Below are positions 1 to 6,458 of a stretch of 34,655 nt of DNA, one piece after another (position 1 is the first letter of the stretch; every line of letters starts with the position of its first letter). Origin of the DNA: Mucilaginibacter sp. UBA4741. Lineage in GTDB: Bacteria; Bacteroidota; Bacteroidia; Sphingobacteriales; Sphingobacteriaceae. The DNA is taken from NCBI GenBank assembly GCA_002403905.1, contig DHIR01000104.1, positions 1 to 34,655 on the forward strand, written 5' to 3'. The notes below the pieces were generated by a model. That model was given only the letters and a program-made list of their open reading frames with translations. It was not told where the DNA came from and made no database searches. The position numbers and the translations under genes were made by a program.

Positions 1-38
1 AATTTTAATGCGTCTGCCCTGCCTGACCAATAAATAAA

Positions 39-69
39 TTTGTTATTTTAGGGAAAAAGTATATCTTCG
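39..69 (+). promoter_or_regulatory. Bacteroidota-type promoter for a small RNA
   Basis: A TTTG at 39-42 is followed after 19 bases by TATCTTCG at 62-69, one mismatch from the Bacteroidota -7 box TAnnTTTG. The spacing fits the -33/-7 rule of this phylum. Transcription would start near 74-77, just before a set of hairpins ending in a terminator. Confidence 0.6.
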
Positions 70-73
70 CCTA

Positions 74-221
74 CTAAAATAACAACCGAGTAACTTTGGT
101 CAAGCTCGAACTTGACTTTTGGCAACGGTTGTTCTAATTTACTTACGGTGGAACAGGTTGATAACCAGTGGGTTCCGCTTATTAAGCCTGTTAGCTACTC
201 GAATAGTTAACAGGTTTTTTT
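74..221 (+). ncRNA. Candidate structured small RNA, family not recognised
   Basis: About 148 bases lie between a good promoter and a strong terminator and carry no credible reading frame. Hairpin 1 pairs AACAACCG (81-88) with CGGTTGTT (126-133). It encloses an internal loop and an apical stem, GTCAAG (99-104) with CTTGAC (111-116). Hairpin 2 pairs 148-154 with 172-178 and contains GGTT (156-159) with AACC (163-166). Hairpin 3 is the terminator. I could not match it to 4.5S SRP RNA (its conserved loop is absent), tmRNA or RNase P. A 6S-like or Bacteroidota-specific sRNA is possible. The start and the transcript itself are inferred. Confidence 0.5.
187..221 (+). terminator. Rho-independent terminator of the small RNA
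   Basis: CCTGTTAGCTA (187-197) pairs with TAGTTAACAGG (204-214) over 11 bp with one G-U pair. The loop is six bases, and a run of seven T follows (215-221). Confidence 0.8.
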
Positions 222-647
222 GTTTATGTCAATTTCTTTTGTTTCATAATTTGATTTGCTTAGTAACCAACTACGGTTTGTTGCAATTATTCTATTGCCG
301 GAATTGGTTTAATGGTCAATATTATATAATAAAAAAGCCGAGCTTTTTCTTTTCCCAAAGCGTGGTTAAAAAAGGGTATGGTTTCTCCTTTGGTTTTCCC
401 ATCACATTGTCAATTTAATAGAAGAGCAGTATTATATATTTTGCCTCACAACCGAAGGTTATACAATACACGACCAATTTTATCTGGTCAAATTTGGATA
501 AGGGTGCTAAATTTTTATTTTAAAATGCAAGTATTTTAAAATAAACTTTCTACATTCGCATTCCCTTTTTACATAGAGTAGTACTTTATATATTATAGTA
601 CTACTTAGAAAACCGCTCATCGGATAAAAACCCGCCGGGGGTATCGT
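222..647. other. AT-rich intergenic stretch with palindromes
   Basis: No convincing gene was found. A reading frame crossing the terminator (119-418) has no start context or family resemblance. Visible structure: ATTTTAAAAT palindromes at 517-526 and 533-542, 16 bp apart, and a perfect inverted repeat AGTAGTACT (577-585) / AGTACTACT (597-605). The roles are unknown; they could be operator sites for the unit starting near 660. Confidence 0.4.
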
Positions 648-655
648 TATATTTG
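648..655 (+). promoter_or_regulatory. -7 promoter box of a tiny transcription unit
   Basis: TATATTTG matches TAnnTTTG exactly. I see no TTTG at the right distance upstream, so the -33 element is weak or missing. The transcript would start near 662. Confidence 0.4.
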
Positions 656-690
656 CACCATCGTCAAGGACTTTTGGTAATAGTAAAGGT

Positions 691-798
691 ATGAACTATA
701 TTTTATTGTTCAAAGGAATATTCGTTAATTTTTTTAAATTAACTATGCGTAAAAGTATCATTACTAATAGTTTGCAAATTAAACTATACTGTAAATAA
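691..798 (+). CDS. Possible 35-residue peptide
   Basis: An ATG at 691 opens 35 codons ending in TAA at 796-798, directly before a strong terminator. The peptide is basic and hydrophobic: MNYILLFKGIFVNFF, then a lysine-containing tail. The purine run AAAGG lies almost on the start codon, too close for a classical ribosome site, though Bacteroidota depend little on these. The case rests only on the compact layout of -7 box, short leader, frame and terminator. The unit could equally be a non-coding RNA. A type I toxin-like peptide is one speculation; no family is recognised. Confidence 0.25.
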   Translation: MNYILLFKGIFVNFFKLTMRKSIITNSLQIKLYCK

Positions 799-833
799 AA
801 TACCCCTCACTTTGAGGGGTATTGTTTTTTTTT
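799..833 (+). terminator. Strong, probably bidirectional terminator
   Basis: ATACCCCTC (800-808) pairs with GAGGGGTAT (814-822), extended by A799/T823, with loop ACTTT and nine T at 825-833. On the minus strand the same hairpin is followed by TTTTATTT and overlaps the stop codon of the HTH gene, so it can end both converging units. Confidence 0.85.
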
Positions 834-1160
834 GGACTGTTGGGTTAGAGCAGCCGCCTGAAACCGATGCCGTTTGGTCGGAACATTTAATGCTTGCTCC
901 CACCCACGTACTGTTGAGGCATTCACTCCTAACACTTCGCCAAGTTGTTTGTAGCGATAGCCTTTGCTAAACCGCAACTGCTTAATCTTTCCTGCAAAGC
1001 TTTCCGTTTCATGCTCAAAGGGATAATACCCAAGGAGGGCAATAATCGCCGGATAGTGCTGTATCTGCGGTTGAGCAAAGTTCGTTTCCCAATTAGTAAT
1101 GCTATCTTCACACACGCCAAGCATACGAGCAACATCCCTTTGCAATAACCCTTTGTCCAT
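807..1160 (-). CDS. Tandem helix-turn-helix DNA-binding protein, 5' end missing
   Basis: The product (117 residues from the only in-frame ATG) has two similar HTH modules. One runs over about residues 1-45 (LLQRDVARMLGVCEDSITNW). The other is near residues 58-95 (IKQLRFSKGYRYKQLGEV, then VNASTVRGWEQ). The frame stays open upstream of the ATG to 1295 and encodes YPLNPQTLGEHIKKVR. This is the usual start of the first module in such proteins, so the annotated ATG is internal. No ATG, GTG or TTG occurs in frame before the stop at 1296-1298. Upstream the DNA becomes comM sequence on the other strand. The simplest reading is that the true start was lost at a DNA junction near 1280. It was probably a small regulator; activity of the remnant is doubtful. 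Confidence 0.6.
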   Translation of the reverse strand: MDKGLLQRDVARMLGVCEDSITNWETNFAQPQIQHYPAIIALLGYYPFEHETESFAGKIKQLRFSKGYRYKQLGEVLGVNASTVRGWEQALNVPTKRHRFQAAALTQQSKKKQYPSK

Positions 1161-1284
1161 CCGAACTTTTTTGATATGTTCGCCTAAGGTTTGCGGGTTG
1201 AGTGGATAACCTGGCTTGTGTGGCTTGAGAGTAGTTCTTTGATAGTGGTAAAATGGGGGTATCGGTAAAAAGTCAACGCAGGGA

Positions 1285-1770
1285 TGCCCTTGCGGTTATT
1301 ATAACCATCCTGAGAAAGAATGTATTTGCCCGCCGGGAATGGTACAGAAATATCTGAGCAAAATATCAGGCCCGTTGCTTGACCGTATTGACCTGCACGT
1401 TGAAGTAACGCCGGTTAATTTTAACGAACTGGCATCAGACAGGTTAGCCGAAAAAAGTGAAGACATCCGCGAACGCGTAATAAAAGCAAGAGAAGTACAG
1501 ATTGCCCGTTTCGGCACGCGGCCAGATCTGCACGCCAATGCGCAAATGAGCCCGCAAATGGTGCGCGACCTCTGCAAGATAAGCGCCGCCGGCCAAAACC
1601 TGCTTAAAAAAGCGATGGAAAAACTAGGACTATCAGCCCGGGCTTATGACCGCATACTAAAAGTATCCCGCACCATTGCCGACCTGGCCGGAAGCGAGGA
1701 CATACAAATAGAACATCTTGCCGAAGCCATACAGTTTAGGAGTTTGGATAGAGAGGGGTGGGCAGGATGA
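1285..1770 (+). pseudogene. comM: comM (YifB, Mg-chelatase-like AAA+ ATPase) C-terminal remnant
   Basis: The frame starting with CPCGYYNHPEKEC (1285 onward) and running to TGA at 1768-1770 encodes the last ~161 residues of a ComM/YifB protein. It has the Cys-rich motif, then ISGPLLDRIDLHVEV (sensor region) and the C-terminal helical domain ending EAIQFRSLDREGWAG. Full-length ComM is about 510 residues and carries Walker A/B motifs in the missing N-terminal part. ComM is a hexameric helicase that drives branch migration in natural transformation. Upstream of 1285 homology stops abruptly and antisense HTH-gene sequence begins. The first ATG in frame is 1339. The fragment lacks the ATPase core and cannot be active alone. 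Confidence 0.85.
1672..1770 (+). repeat. comM 3'-end direct repeat, copy 1
   Basis: The last 99 bases of the comM remnant, stop included, recur at 2723-2821. The copies differ at 11 positions (about 89% identity by eye). Eight are synonymous third-position changes, one changes Leu to Pro, and two are in the stop codon. Confidence 0.9.
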
Positions 1771-1873
1771 TTTTGAATATAGAACACTGAAATTTGAATG
1801 ATGAAGGAACTTCGCAAATGGGATGAGTCTAATACTTGAAACATTAGTAGTGCGACATAAGAAAGAATACAAC

Positions 1874-2707
1874 ATGAAAAAGGAAACAGCCATAAAATTA
1901 TTTGAAAGCAAACAAGTCCGCACTATATGGAGCGAAGAGGAAGAGAAATGGTATTTTAGTATTGTGGACGTGATTGAAGTGCTAACGGGTAGCAGTATCC
2001 CTAAAAGGTACTGGTCTGATTTAAAAAAGAAACTCATTAAGGAAGGAAGTCAGTTGTACGAAAGCATCGTACAACTGAAACTTGAAGCAGCGGATGGTAA
2101 AAAATATGCCACAGATTGTTTGGATACGCCAAATTTACTTCGCCTCATACAATCTATACCATCGCCCAAAGCCGAACCTTTTAAAATGTGGTTAGCTAAA
2201 ACAGGTTATGAACGCATCGAAGAAACCGAAGACCCCGAAATTGGCATTGACAGATTAATGGAAACCTACCTGAAAAAAGGATACAGCACTGCTTGGATAA
2301 ACCAGCGCCTGAAAAGTATTGAAGTACGTAAAGAGCTTACAGACGAGTGGGAAAATCGCGGTGTTAAGAAAGGACAAGGATATGCCATTTTAACTGATGA
2401 AATAACCAGGGCATGGGCGGGTAAAACTATAAAGGAATACAAAAAACTGAAAGGGCTAAAAAAAGAAAGCCTGCGGGATAATATGACCAATTTGGAGTTG
2501 GTATTGAATATGCTTGCCGAGGCTACTACTACCGAAATAAGCAAAGAAAAAAAGCCCGGAACCTTTGAAGAAAATAGAAGCATTGCCCAACAAGGCGGCA
2601 CTATTGCAGGCAATACCCGCAAGGCAATAGAAGAAAAATCAGGCAAAAAAATAGTAACGCCGCAAAATGCTAAAGTGCTAAAAACGGGAAATAAAAAATT
2701 GAAATAA
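1874..2707 (+). CDS. DinD-like BRO-N domain protein
   Basis: A protein of 277 residues. The N-terminal BRO-N/antirepressor domain (about residues 1-110: WYFSIVDVIEVLTGS, YWSDLKKKL, LLRLIQSIPSPKAEPFK) is followed by the DinD-type C-terminal part (YLKKGYSTAWINQRL, ELTDEWENRGV, NLELVLNMLAEATTTEIS). E. coli DinD is SOS-induced and inhibits RecA filaments. Phage BRO/antirepressor proteins share the N-terminal fold. ATG 1874 is chosen because the family starts MKKETAIKLF; an in-frame ATG at 1823 would add 17 residues unlike the family. The gene sits between two copies of the comM 3' end, which suggests it travels as cargo. No integrase or terminator is seen beside it. Confidence 0.85.
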   Translation: MKKETAIKLFESKQVRTIWSEEEEKWYFSIVDVIEVLTGSSIPKRYWSDLKKKLIKEGSQLYESIVQLKLEAADGKKYATDCLDTPNLLRLIQSIPSPKAEPFKMWLAKTGYERIEETEDPEIGIDRLMETYLKKGYSTAWINQRLKSIEVRKELTDEWENRGVKKGQGYAILTDEITRAWAGKTIKEYKKLKGLKKESLRDNMTNLELVLNMLAEATTTEISKEKKPGTFEENRSIAQQGGTIAGNTRKAIEEKSGKKIVTPQNAKVLKTGNKKLK

Positions 2708-2722
2708 TTAAGTGGTTTGCTT

Positions 2723-2821
2723 ACCATTGCCGACCCGGCCGGCAGCGAGGACATACAAATAGAACACCTGGCCGAAGCCATACAATTTAGAAGTTTGGAT
2801 AGAGAGGGTTGGGCGGGGTAG
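2723..2821 (+). repeat. comM 3'-end direct repeat, copy 2
   Basis: The sequence encodes TIADPAGSEDIQIEHLAEAI to the C-terminus of ComM with its own stop TAG at 2819-2821, but has no upstream comM sequence. It starts 15 bases after the DinD-like gene. Together with copy 1 it brackets a ~0.95 kb segment. The mainly synonymous divergence means both were under selection in separate comM genes before being brought together. Confidence 0.9.
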
Positions 2822-2826
2822 AAAAC

Positions 2827-2859
2827 AAAAAAGCGCCACCCGAAACCCGGACAGCGCTT
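2827..2859 (-). terminator. Terminator of the surface-protein operon
   Basis: On the minus strand AAGCGC (2859-2854) pairs with GCGCTT (2836-2831). The stem extends inward through six more pairs including three G-U wobbles and is followed by a T run (plus-strand A run at 2827-2832). It lies 20 bases beyond the frame-corrected end of the last operon gene at 2880. Confidence 0.75.
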
Positions 2860-2971
2860 AAAACCAATTTATATCTTTATTAAATAGTATCTATATATTG
2901 AGTAATCAGGTTGTAGGAGTACACGGTGGTTACACCACTATACGTTAAGGTTATTTTAACCATGTGGCTAC

Positions 2972-3697
2972 CTAAAATTGCATTGAACCGCTATAGTTGC
3001 CTGATACGGTGTTGCCATCTTGTAAATAAATAATACTAGCATTAAAATCTACAGAGCCTCCGGTAATGTCGGGTAATCTACCGGTTACATTTATGGTTAG
3101 CGCATTTAAATAGTATTGGATATTGGATTTATTGGAGGCAACTACTACATGCGAGTTATTAAGTGTCGACACGGAATAATTGGTGCCTAACGTGCCGCGT
3201 ATTAAAACCACACTAAAGTCAGCATTGAAATTGTTTACCGCATAATTTTGGCCGGTTAGATATTTGTTATTAAACAGGGTACCGTTATTTGTATAGGTAA
3301 TACTATCAGAAAGGATATAGCCATTAAGCGCGCCGTTGCTGCAGGTATAAATAAACTTGTATTTGCTGCCTACTACCCTAGCGGTATCACCAACAAGCCC
3401 GGTAAAATAAAGAGCGCTATCAATTGTATAACCGCAATAGGAAGTAACGCTATTTACACCCGGGCCTTTTTGAGTAGCCATAGGGCTTGATGGCGCTTTA
3501 ATGCCATCGCCAATATTTGCACCGCCGTATCCACCGTTTAATGATTTAATAAAGGTGCAGGCAATCTGTTTGCTTATGGTCCTGGTGTTGGCCGATGTAT
3601 TTGACGGGGTTGATGTCGTAGCCGATTTTTTACAGCTTGTGTAAACAAAGAATACAGAAGCAAGCGCGACTAACGAGATTTTTAAAGATCGTTTCAT
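2972..3697 (-). CDS. Surface lipoprotein, C-terminus frameshifted
   Basis: A protein of 241 residues as read. It has a lipoprotein signal peptide (MKRSLKISLVALASVFF, then lipobox YTSC, Cys22) and a beta-rich body without a recognised family. The frame stops at TAG 2974-2972 after NYSGSMQF. One extra T in the TTTT run at 2974-2977 would restore reading into LGSHMVKITLTYSG and on to a TAA at 2882-2880, 20 bases before the terminator. I therefore infer an original protein of about 271 residues and a single-base deletion. It is the last gene of the operon, 20 bases after the PorP/SprF gene, and probably a cell-surface partner of that system. Confidence 0.65.
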   Translation of the reverse strand: MKRSLKISLVALASVFFVYTSCKKSATTSTPSNTSANTRTISKQIACTFIKSLNGGYGGANIGDGIKAPSSPMATQKGPGVNSVTSYCGYTIDSALYFTGLVGDTARVVGSKYKFIYTCSNGALNGYILSDSITYTNNGTLFNNKYLTGQNYAVNNFNADFSVVLIRGTLGTNYSVSTLNNSHVVVASNKSNIQYYLNALTINVTGRLPDITGGSVDFNASIIYLQDGNTVSGNYSGSMQF

Positions 3698-3717
3698 TAT
3701 ATTCTAATTGGTAGACA

Positions 3718-4712
3718 TTAAAAATAACACTTCCTGGTTGGGTCATTAAACCGTGAACGCGAACTATTATTATTCTTTAGCAAAAACCCTATTGATAGTT
3801 CATGCGATCCATAACCTAAGGCCCCTATTTTATTTAACGAATAATCATAAGCATAGCCAATACGCAGGTTCTCTGAGGCAAAAAATTCTACCATAGCCAC
3901 CATCGCGCTTGATGTGGGCAGGTTTTTTTGCAAATTGGGTTTATTATAAAGTGACACGGCCGTTCGATAGGTAGCGCCAAGCCATAACTTATCATTTAAT
4001 AATAAAAATGCATTAATATCCATACTGGTTGGCACGCTCTGGCTATCTTTTATAAGGATGGACGGTTTAAATTTAGTTTGTTCATTCAAGTTAAATATGG
4101 CACCTGCTGTAAAGTATTCATGGGGTTTAAGTATTGGTACACCCAGGGCGCTGGCATCTGCTGTATTATGCATGTACTGCGGTATCAGGTTGTCAACAGA
4201 TGCGCCTACAAAGTAATCATCGTTGGTGTATAAAACCCCCAATCTGGCATCGGGCGATAAAAAGCTATGGTATCCTGTTGGGATATAATTATCGCCGCTT
4301 TGCACCGGGTTTAACTTATTGCCATCAAGGCCTATTTGTATAAAGCCTAAACCCAACCCAAACGCCAACCGGGAATTTTCATCCTGCCCTATTTGTATCC
4401 GATAGGCGTAATTGGTGTAAGCGGCAATATTGCTTTGTGCCCCTATCTGGTCGCGCTGTAATAATAAACCCAAACCAACTTTATCATTAGCGACAGAACC
4501 ATCTGCGGCTACCGATTCGGTTTGAGGCGCCCCGTTAAGCCCCGTCCATTGCGAACGAAAAAAGCTGTTAACATAAAAATCGCTTTTATAACCGGCATAG
4601 GCCGGGTTAACATATAGCCCATTAAAAATATACTGGCTAAACTGCGCGTCCTGCTGCGCGTTTGCCGTTATAAATGATGCTGTTAAAATAAAAACGAACA
4701 GTAACTTTTCAT
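3718..4712 (-). CDS. PorP/SprF family type IX secretion membrane protein, frameshifted after codon 2
   Basis: The real start is ATG 4712-4710, overlapping the preceding TAA as TAATG. Reading fails at once, but one extra A in the AAAA run at 4706-4709 gives MKKLLFVFILTASF, then an ITANAQ signal peptide and QDAQFSQYIFNG and NPAYAGYKSDFY, the classic PorP/SprF N-terminus. The intact frame continues from GLGLLLQRDQ to the C-terminus, about 331 residues in all, the normal family size. PorP/SprF proteins are outer-membrane barrels that attach or anchor type IX secretion substrates carrying a CHU_C (type B) tail; such a substrate is the gene directly upstream. Without the missing base the first in-frame Met would be at 4473, giving a barrel lacking its signal peptide. 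Confidence 0.85.
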
Positions 4713-5686
4713 TATATTTTTGTTCTTAATAGGGTTAAATAACCTTTGTAAGTATCCCACATCCCTGCTTTGTTTTTTGCTTTTAGTACATAAAAGTAAG
4801 TACCCTCTGCCATGCCCTGGCCGTCCCAGTCATTCTTGTAATTTGTTTTTTGATATACGGTATTACCCCAACGGTTTATTATGGTTAACTCGGTATCCGA
4901 ATACGTTTCCAGCCCTGGTATAACAAACGTGTCATTCACCCCATCCCCATTTGGAGTAAACACGTTTGATACCACCAATGGATAAACCTGCTGAACTGTT
5001 TGGTCAACATTGTTTGCCATGATGGGGTCGGTCTCTTTGCCTTTAATGTTAACAATGCTTTGTATCATGCCGGGGGTTAAAGCCTTAACTGTTATTATTA
5101 ATTGAGATGGGTCGTTTTCCTTTATTTTGTTAATACTCCATGTTAGTTTGTGAGTTGTGGCATCGTAGTTTATTATACCAATATCGCCGGGTTGTGGCAC
5201 ATAAACCAGGTTTGGAGGTACGATATAACTCACCTGGACATTTGTTCCGGCTATAGGGCTGTTGTTTTTGGCTATCAGCACATAATTAAAATTATCGCCG
5301 GGCGAAGCATGGGTATTAGATGACCGGATAGATACCGTTAGATCAACCAACGTATCGGGTGTTATTGGCGGTGCGACCGAATTAATCACAATACGCACTC
5401 CCTCTGATGTATCCGATGGGCAACCCTCGGCATTATATGCAACAGCGGTATAAACGCCGGCAGCGCCGGCTTTATAATCTTTGAATGTTGCACCGCTTAT
5501 TTTCACCCCGTCTTTATACCATTGGTAGGCCGCTGCGTGATCGGCATTTCCGTGTAGAACAATAGTTGCCCCTTCATTGATCGTAAAAGTTAAATACCCG
5601 CTTTGACTAGCCAAAGTTTGTGAGTACGCTGTACTTTTAATGATCAACAATGCGCATATAACTATTATTCTACACAGATGCTTCAT
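4712..5686 (-). CDS. CHU_C-tailed surface protein (type IX secretion, type B sorting domain)
   Basis: A protein of 324 residues in this order: signal peptide ending AYSQ (about residue 23); an Ig-like module (AYQWYKDGVKISGAT) to about residue 100; a DUF11-like repeat (DLTVSIRSSNTHASPGDN to NNVDQTV); and a C-terminal gliding-motility CHU_C domain of ~90 residues starting SNVFTPNGDGVNDTF and containing INRWGNTVYQ, WDGQG and GTYFYVLKA. CHU_C is a sorting tail read by the type IX system through a PorN/PorP-type outer-membrane partner. The gene overlaps the PorP/SprF gene by one base, so the pair is translated together. The role is probably adhesion or an export-partner function; the ligand is unknown. 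Confidence 0.85.
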   Translation of the reverse strand: MKHLCRIIVICALLIIKSTAYSQTLASQSGYLTFTINEGATIVLHGNADHAAAYQWYKDGVKISGATFKDYKAGAAGVYTAVAYNAEGCPSDTSEGVRIVINSVAPPITPDTLVDLTVSIRSSNTHASPGDNFNYVLIAKNNSPIAGTNVQVSYIVPPNLVYVPQPGDIGIINYDATTHKLTWSINKIKENDPSQLIITVKALTPGMIQSIVNIKGKETDPIMANNVDQTVQQVYPLVVSNVFTPNGDGVNDTFVIPGLETYSDTELTIINRWGNTVYQKTNYKNDWDGQGMAEGTYFYVLKAKNKAGMWDTYKGYLTLLRTKI

Positions 5687-5729
5687 TGATGTGATTGCAC
5701 GATATTATTTATTGACTCAAAACCGATCA

Positions 5730-6422
5730 TTAATTAGCAGTGATCAGTGGTTTTGTTGGCAATGGTGTAATCACAATATCTTTAGTGTTTGTAGCCGAGC
5801 AGCTTGAGTTAAGCGCATAGGTTACATTTACACCAAAGGTTACAGTAGCTGCCGTGGTTTCTCCGGTTACATTATAAGTGCTTGCTGTTGCACCTGCTAT
5901 TGGCGAACCATTTCTTGTCCACTGATAATTTATGGTATAGCCCGATGATGGTGTAACGTTTGCAGTTAACAGACTTGCATTACTGGCCACGGCACACATA
6001 GAGCTGGTTGGCGTTGTTATGTTTACACTTAACTGCGGCAATACAAATATTTTAATCACATCAGATATTGGCGATGTACAACCATTGGCATTCTCTGTAA
6101 CTAACTGGTAGTTATAGTAGCCCGCTGCTCCTGACGTTTCGGTATAAGTTCGGCCGGTCATAGCTGTTACTAGCTGTGCTGTACCACTAGCGTCAATTTT
6201 ATACCAATGATATTTAGCAAAATCCACCGCGCCGACATCTTGCGGGCCCGACAAGGAGATAGGAGATCCGTAACATAATACTTTAGCCACATCAGACGCT
6301 GCTGTGGGCGGCGGGCTGGTAGCGTCACTTGGGCCGGATGTAACCTGGGCCGATGCTATGAAGGCAAACAGAACCATTAATATGGTCAGGATAGGGGTTA
6401 AGGTTAGGAAACGTTTTTTCAT
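5730..6422 (-). CDS. Secreted Ig-module protein without sorting tail
   Basis: A protein of 230 residues. A signal peptide (MKKRFLTLTPILTILMVLF, ending IASAQ) precedes two Ig/PKD-like modules, each with a paired-Cys pattern and the motif YxWxxxxxxxxGA (YQWTRNGSPIAGAT). It ends at ITPLPTKPLITAN, exactly where such modular adhesins normally pass into the next module. It has no CHU_C or Por tail, so its route to the surface is unclear. It lies 43 bases upstream of the CHU_C gene and 36 bases downstream of another Ig-module gene on the same strand. Probably a surface or periplasmic partner of the cluster. No precise family is recognised. Confidence 0.7.
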   Translation of the reverse strand: MKKRFLTLTPILTILMVLFAFIASAQVTSGPSDATSPPPTAASDVAKVLCYGSPISLSGPQDVGAVDFAKYHWYKIDASGTAQLVTAMTGRTYTETSGAAGYYNYQLVTENANGCTSPISDVIKIFVLPQLSVNITTPTSSMCAVASNASLLTANVTPSSGYTINYQWTRNGSPIAGATASTYNVTGETTAATVTFGVNVTYALNSSCSATNTKDIVITPLPTKPLITAN

Positions 6423-6458
6423 GATGTATTTTGTTTTAAGAATGTTAATTAATGATTT

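Noticed and set aside
74..221. 4.5S SRP RNA, tmRNA or RNase P RNA
   Set aside because: The conserved SRP loop, tRNA-like ends and RNase P core are absent, and the length does not fit the last two.
119..418. A 99-codon plus-strand frame
   Set aside because: It runs through the small RNA hairpins and terminator, has no promoter or start context, and resembles no family.
1253..1360. Plus-strand frame starting ATGGGGGTATCG
   Set aside because: It is short, out of frame with comM and ends soon; a chance frame over the HTH/comM junction.
1823..1873. Longer N-terminus for the DinD-like protein
   Set aside because: The extra 17 residues do not match the family, which begins MKKETAIKLF.
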